64,000 bases of DNA from Henricia sp. BOLD:AAB3569 (Eukaryota; Echinodermata; Asteroidea; Spinulosida; Echinasteridae), in the NCBI GenBank assembly GCA_037783545.1, contig JBBELK010000003.1:1364001-1428000 (forward strand), in the 5' to 3' direction. Within the stretch, counting starts at the first letter, position 1. Each line of letters opens with the position of its first letter. This document shows positions 58,977-64,000 of the stretch, one piece after another. The notes beneath the pieces were generated by a model. That model ran no database searches. It saw only the letters and a list, made by a program, of their open reading frames with translations, and was not told the DNA's origin. A program made the translations under genes and the position numbers.

Positions 58977-58985
58977 CTGTGCCAT
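58977..58985 (-). CDS. TFAP2: Candidate first coding exon of AP-2 (Met-Ala-Gln)
   Basis: On the minus strand the sequence TTTTGAATGGCACAG|GTGAGA gives an ATG, two further codons and a strong donor in phase 0, which joins in frame to exon 2 (MAQ|ERSD). A stop codon (TGA) lies immediately upstream of the ATG, so translation from here would start at this Met. AP-2 genes are known to use several very short alternative first exons (MLWKL..., MLVH...SAM), so a three-codon start exon is plausible. I see no homologue of MLWKLTDNIKYEDCE between exon 2 and the right edge; a canonical first exon could lie beyond 64000. The call rests on signal quality and phase only. Confidence 0.45.
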
Positions 58986-59780
58986 TCAAAATGCACCGCA
59001 GCGACTTTTGTCGCTTTCAAGTGTTAGACTAGACTCCCAAACAACTGTGTTGCTCCTAAACCACGTTGTCTCACAGTTTAACGCCGGTCGGCTCGGCTAG
59101 TACGCTAGGTCAACACACTCCAGACTCCTGAGTTCATTAATTCGAGGCAATGGAGAGATGGTATCAGGAGGGAATTCCGTGGATTTGGAGCAGGGTGTTT
59201 GGTGCGCAGCGCACCGGGGTTTTACCCCGCGTGTGCTGTGGTGCGGTGCAATCACACGGAGCTATCCCGGCCGGGTTTTGACGCTGGGTGCCCCCGTTCC
59301 GTAGGCAACGCAGAGCCGCGGTGATAGCTAGCACACAAGGCTAAAAACTCAAGGTGCAAATATAAAAAGCCTCAAGGCTCTCGCTCCACTAAAGATGACA
59401 GAGACGAAGACAAAAACCTCTACACCTCGTGAACACTCCAGAATTTCCAATCCGGGACCTTTTGTGTGACGGACGCATAACAATATGAGTTGTGCCGGAC
59501 GGCGGGAGTCGGCCTTACACAGTGGTTGACACTATATGCCGGTTGTTATGCTTTAGTTGTTGTAACTGCAGGCGTACGGACGTGCGATGTCCCCTGGTTT
59601 ACTCACGGTAAAGTCCTGCCCACTCTAACACACTCTCTGCCGCCTATGGCACTCGGAGCCAAACCGTGCATGAATGAACGTACCTACAGACACATTTTAA
59701 TTAAGTGAGTGTCGCACGCAGTACATCATTTCCAAATCAGTCGCGGTTCGCCATTGGTGGATTTAGCCAGTGGGCTAGTG
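58986..59780 (-). promoter_or_regulatory. TFAP2: CpG-rich, repeat-free region upstream of AP-2; candidate 5' UTR and promoter
   Basis: From about 58.9 to 59.8 kb the base composition changes. CpG dinucleotides are frequent (for example cgccggtcggctcggc, cccgcgtgtgctgtg), and none of the short transposon families that fill the rest of the window occurs. This is where a promoter for a minus-strand gene starting near 58985 would lie. An AT-rich TATA-like string sits near 59361-59370; in minus orientation it reads TTTTTATATTTG, a weak match. No transcription start can be fixed from sequence alone. Another donor-like site near 59603 (CC|GTGAGTAA) would enter exon 2 out of frame. Confidence 0.45.
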
Positions 59781-60207
59781 TAATTATGCGCGCGCGCGGT
59801 CATGTGACGACGGGCGTGCTAGCCAGTCAGGTGACGGCTCATGCAGCGTGTCGTGAATATTCATAAGGTGGGAGGAGCCTGTGATGTTGCCGTTATGTAT
59901 CTCGCGGCGTTTCGCTCAAACGGTGAATGCCTTGTTCTTGAAGGGACACGAAACCGGTGAAATAAGCATTTTCAAAATATAAAACCATTTACCCCGTAAT
60001 AACTTTCAGAAACAGAAAAATTTGACCAAATATCCTAACAATTTCGACAGTTTCTTCGCAAGTGATTGACACTGATTTCCAATTCTTGACCTTATTGCGG
60101 TTACGTTATTTACCAAACGAATTATAATAGTTTCATGGCTTAAAACGTTAACTCGTAAATTAGCCTTTATCGCGTAACATTAGCATAATGGCGGGTACCC
60201 TGAATCC

Positions 60208-60450
60208 TTCATTTTCAAATAGAGGTACAGTTTAGAAAGTCACATACTATGCTGTTGTTGCTACGTGGTGCAAGCCATTGTCTGGCAACCAACAGTCTGG
60301 TTGCTTTATGCCATTCTCTCCTACGGGGAACACGGTATTGATTCTGTACTTCACACCTGCCGCGTGCACCACATAGCAACAATAAATTAGTCTGGTCAAG
60401 TGGATACTACGTGTGCATGTGAAATGAAGTACGTCTGTACACCAGACGTT
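60208..60450 (+). repeat. Repeat G, copy 4
   Basis: CTTCATTTTCAAATAGAGG, TTGCTACGTGGTGCAAGCC, GCCATTCTCTCCTACGG, GCCGCGTGCACCACATAGC in order. Confidence 0.7.
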
Positions 60451-60919
60451 TCTCAAAAGGTTATGTACACATTATGTGAGAACATAGAACTATAACTACA
60501 TGTGACAGACAAGCGAATTCCCAAATTCGCACTGAGAAAATGACTGTTAATTAAGTTATCATCTGGCCTTGTTCGTGTTTGATTCCCAACAAGTCCGACA
60601 TCCGATCCGAAGGAACAACACTCCGACGTCTGGTTCCAATTTGCGGACGGTAATGAGGGGATGGTTTTTACTTTAAGTTCCCCGCAGACTGGGATAGAAT
60701 TAACTATTAGATAACACCGTGATTAACTCGACCTGGCGGGCAGACACGGGGCTAATGAAGGGTGAAAGATCTAAGAATTCCCGGGTAGGATCTCATGGAA
60801 TCACGGTATGCCAAAACTCTCCGTGTAACGGAGAACGTCCAGTGGTCTAAATTCCTTTCTTATCTCGCCTCTTTTATATAAACCACAATTCGACACAGAC
60901 CATGTGCGCAATATATAAT

Positions 60920-61500
60920 CAAACTTGGGATGAGTGATACATCGTAAAGGCCTTATCGGGATTCGAATCCGAGACCTCTGACTCACCGGGCAGATGCTTT
61001 ACCCGTGAGGTACGAGGTCAGTGATATACTCCCTCATGTTTTACCCAAGACATCTGACACACCGGGCAGTTGCTCTACCAGCTGAGCTATGAGGCACAGT
61101 GGTATACTCCCTCAGGTTTCCCCCAAGACCTCTGACACACAGGCAGATGTTCTACCAGCTGAGCTATGAAGCACAGTGGTATACTCCCTCGGGTTTTCCC
61201 CAAGACCTCTGACGCACCCGGCAGATGCTCTACCAGCTAAGCTATGAGGCACAGTGGTACACTCCCTCAGGTTTCCCCCAAGACACACCGGGCAGATGCT
61301 CTACCAGCTGAGCTATGAGGCACAGTGGTATACTCCCTCAGATTTTCCCCAAGACCTCTGACGCACCCGGCAGATGTTCTACCAGCTGAGCTATGAGGCT
61401 TAGTTATATACTCCCTCATGTTTCCCCAAGACCTCTGACACACTGGGCAGATGCTCTACCAGCTGAGCAAAGTGGTATACTCCCTCAGGTTTCCCTCAGA
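60920..61500 (-). repeat. Array of tRNA-like A-box modules, minus orientation
   Basis: About seven units of about 76 bp, each with reverse A box (CTACCAGCTGAGCTATGAGG) and CACAGTGGTATACTCCCTC. Only the leftmost unit, last in reading direction, has a B box (GGGATTCGAATCCGAG near 60960), followed by the tail ATCAAACTTGGGATGAGTGA. Same architecture as the array at 11.6-12.1 kb. Confidence 0.8.
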
Positions 61501-61788
61501 ACCCAGTTTTTTTCTCTCGAATAACATCACACAATGGCCGATTGTTCTCTTCTGAATTAGCCATGGAATTCTCATCATTTTTTCCCTGAAATTTACGACT
61601 TCTAAATCTCTTTAGAATATGTTCTTTGTCTACTATGGTATACGAAACAACATGTTTAGTGTGTGCATGCATGTAAATCATGGAATGCACTGTTATATTT
61701 TGTGGAACTTGCGACATTTCTGTCAAATTACAAAAATGCTTTGATATCGTATGATGACGTCATCATTTGTACAAGTTGTGTACTGATA

Positions 61789-62150
61789 CATTAAGATCAC
61801 ATTTTTGATCCTCCCATTTTTCCCATGGGTGTTGACATTTTGATACCATATCATGTGTCATATTTTTCTCATTACCATTCTGAAATTTCGCGCTCTCAAT
61901 CCGTAAATTTGTAAGGATATCATCAACAAATCACTGATGTTTTGTAAACTAATTTATCCGGTTCCATAAAGCAGTGCAGTAATTACACCAACCTTCTTGC
62001 TTTCACATCCAAATTGGAGATTGCAAATTTCCTGCATGCTTTCTTTCCATGGATTGTATTTTATATATTTTAGGGATGTATTTTACACGATATCATTGTT
62101 AGTTTAGAACGAAATCCATTTTTCTGGAAAAATCTCAACAAGCTCCCTTT
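61789..62150 (-). mobile_element. Family B MITE
   Basis: GATCACATTTTTGATCCTCC to AATCTCAACAAGCTCCCTTTA. A short insertion lies near TTTTATATATTTTAGGGATG. Confidence 0.8.
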
Positions 62151-62479
62151 ATCACTGCACGACTGGCTCCACCATACATATACTCACACCAGACTGCATG
62201 TCAATCATAAAATCGTAAATAATCGCCGAGTCAAATGTTTTAAACACTGGACCCAAACATTTGGCCAAATTGTTCCCAAACGTCCAACTAAATGCCCTGT
62301 TAGAAGGTAATAAATTTGTCACCAGAAGATTAAAAGTGGTCGATTCGTTATTCCGTTAGTAGGCGGAGCTTCTAAACTGAAGGGCCAATCACATACGAGG
62401 CTTGACAAACCTAATTTATAACTCGTTTAGCAAAAGTGATTTAAAGACAAACACGAGATTGTTGTGGTGCTCCGACGGG

Positions 62480-62553
62480 ATGCCCAGATAGCTCAGTTGG
62501 TATAGCAATTGGCCATGTATGCCAAGGACCTGGGTTCGAATCACAGTCGGGGC
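62480..62553 (+). pseudogene. tRNA-like unit, well preserved but odd anticodon loop
   Basis: 74 nt. Acceptor TGCCCAG/CGGGGCA pairs at six of seven positions, A box TAGCTCAGTTGG, anticodon stem TTGGC/GCCAA perfect, T arm CTGGGTTCGAATCACAG. The loop CATGTAT would place TGT (Thr) as anticodon, but base 33 is A instead of the invariant U. Inverted AAACACGAGA (62449-62458) and TCTCGTGTTT (62563-62572) flank it. Confidence 0.5.
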
Positions 62554-62589
62554 ACTGCAATTTTCTCGTGTTTCTAAACTCATCTTTCG

Positions 62590-62940
62590 CTTACATGATT
62601 GGAAAACTTTTAATAACAGGAACAACAGCATTACATAACTAAAGAATAATGTTGATAAACTGCCTTGTAGAAATGTCAGCTACATAGATGCAGTAATACT
62701 TCAGAAAACCTGAAAAATCCATGCATGGTTTTTGTGTTGAATTAATGGTTAAAAAATTGTCTGCAGACAATTCTTTCAAAGCATCTTCAGTTGACAATTT
62801 CTCCCACGAAGGTACCATTTTACACGGGAAAAATCATGTGATGTTTGTTACCATTGCTATCAACACTTTTAGTCGGGGTTTTCTTGTCAACTCGTGAAGT
62901 AAAATTTTGGGTAACTGCAAATGTTGTATGGGGCTTATAT
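62590..62940 (+). mobile_element. Family A MITE, near-consensus copy
   Basis: All landmarks from ATGATTGGAAAACTTTTAAT to GCAAATGTTGTATGGGGCTT. Perfect centre AATTGTCTGCAGACAATT at 62755-62772. Confidence 0.9.
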
Positions 62941-63281
62941 CACAAAGGGGGCCGATTAAATACTATACGGCAAAATCAACAAAGGTCTGTCGAAGGAGGA
63001 TCACTCATTAGACTGTAAGAAGGCATTAAGTGGTATATATTGATTGCAACTTATAGGTCTTTGTCTGCGAATAGTCACAACCTGATAGAGTTTTGGCTCA
63101 GCAGGGGGTCAAAATCCCTCGGCATTTTGACGACTGATAAACCCATGGCCTATCCATGGCATAATGCTGCACGGATTATGGTTTTTAAAGAAGTTAATGA
63201 CTGAAGTGGCATATAGATTAAGTGTTACAATGATTGTCCGTTTTGAAAAAAGAACGTGCGCTCATGAAATCTTCGGATGAG

Positions 63282-63600
63282 CTTAAGTCCCAGTACATCA
63301 TTTGGAGTTACCCAAAATTTTACTTCACAAGTTGACAAGAAAAACCCGACTAAAAGTGTTGATAGCAATGGTAACAAACATCACATGATTTTCCCCGTTT
63401 AAAATGGTACCTTTATGCATGGGAGAAATTGCCAAGTGAAGGTTCGTAAACAAATTGTCTGCAGACGATTTTTTTTAGCATTCATTCAAAACAAAAACCA
63501 TGCATGGATTTTTCAGATTTTCTGAAGTATTACTGCATGTGTCTGAAATTTCTACAAGGCAGTTTATCAACATTATTCTTTAGTTATCTAATGCTTTTTT
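63282..63600 (-). mobile_element. Family A MITE
   Basis: CCCAGTACATCATTTGGAGT to ATTCTTTAGTTATCTAATGC; the centre AATTGTCTGCAGACGATT has one arm changed. Confidence 0.85.
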
Positions 63601-64000
63601 TTTAGTAATTCGTTCAAACTTTAAAAAAGTTTCATGCTGTAAATTATAATGGCTTTTAACAAGGATGAACTCTGAAGCTGCGGCTTTAGCGTGAGAGCCA
63701 CGTCTTACACCGAGTTAACATTCTTATATCTTTTGTCTCCAATCAAAACGATACTCCTTAAGACAGGTCAGAGAAATCCACCTGTCGCATCATTATCTAA
63801 TTAGCGGAATAATGAGATATGGAATTACAGGGCTTTTTCTGTGCCCGAGCGTTAGCAAAGAAAACAGCACCAGCTGCACCGTGTTGACCTGGGAACGTTT
63901 GACCCCGGATTTCGGGGTCAGACCAGTCATACCGCAAGGACGGCGGACTTAAGCTTGGTGAAAAAGGCTTAATTCTGATTGCTAATTCGGTCCCAATGAA

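Larger units (their letters stand above)
59781..64000. other. Region upstream of AP-2, no gene recognised
   Basis: Right-hand flank of the AP-2 gene. It holds one copy of repeat G (60208-60450), a tRNA-module array (about 60920-61500), one family B element, one tRNA-like unit and two family A elements. Stretches 59781-60205, 60455-60915, 62155-62445 and 63605-64000 show nothing I recognise. The region could still be transcribed if AP-2 has a further upstream first exon. Confidence 0.6.

Noticed and set aside
59590-59670. Alternative AP-2 first exon ending CC|GTGAGTAA at about 59603
   Set aside because: Splicing to exon 2 would shift the reading frame, and the peptide does not resemble a known AP-2 N-terminus.

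Overview
The window looks like animal nuclear DNA, probably from an invertebrate deuterostome and perhaps an echinoderm. The evidence is AT-rich, intron-dominated sequence, recurrent TAGGCCTA motifs, tRNA-derived SINE-like repeats and a very high density of short non-autonomous DNA transposons. The taxon is an inference. No bacterial-type gene, CRISPR array or intact autonomous transposon was seen.

The only host gene I can support is the 5' half of a transcription factor AP-2 (TFAP2) gene on the minus strand, filling almost the whole window. Three internal exons are well supported by family sequence, splice sites and matching reading phase. Exon 2 (58140-57664) is the Pro/His/Gln-rich N-terminal region with the AP-2 motif DFQPPYFPPPY. 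Exon 3 (33010-32947) is a 64-nt exon ending SSVIRK. Exon 4 (11526-11322) carries the start of the DNA-binding region ([20 protein letters not shown] ... [17 protein letters not shown]). A candidate first coding exon of three codons (Met-Ala-Gln, 58985-58977) precedes exon 2 and is less certain. The remaining DNA-binding and dimerisation exons were not found and presumably lie left of position 1. Introns are about 0.84 kb, 24.7 kb, 21.4 kb and more than 11.3 kb. A CpG-rich, repeat-free stretch at about 58.9-59.8 kb is the likely promoter side.

The rest of the window is a dense, nested landscape of short inverted-repeat elements (MITEs) and SINE-like repeats. Two families dominate. Family A (about 350 bp, over 20 copies or fragments) has a TTTAAAG-type end and a short central palindrome. 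Family B (about 350 bp, about 15 copies) has TTAA-flanked AGGAGCGTGTCCAGA ends. About fifteen further small families occur once to four times, several inserted inside one another with visible target duplications. tRNA-like sequences appear as two opposite arrays of about 76-bp A-box modules, each ending in one module with a B box, and as single tRNA-like units.

The most interesting non-genic observations are these: the central palindromes of family A differ between copies but mostly remain palindromic (covarying arms); A/B chimeric elements join at microhomology-like junctions; tRNA-head arrays; a foldback element containing a 150-bp tandem repeat; four POU-octamer motifs at 11-bp spacing in AP-2 intron 3; and a strong G-quadruplex motif in intron 3. 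I worked by eye, so repeat boundaries are approximate to a few bases and copy counts may be incomplete.
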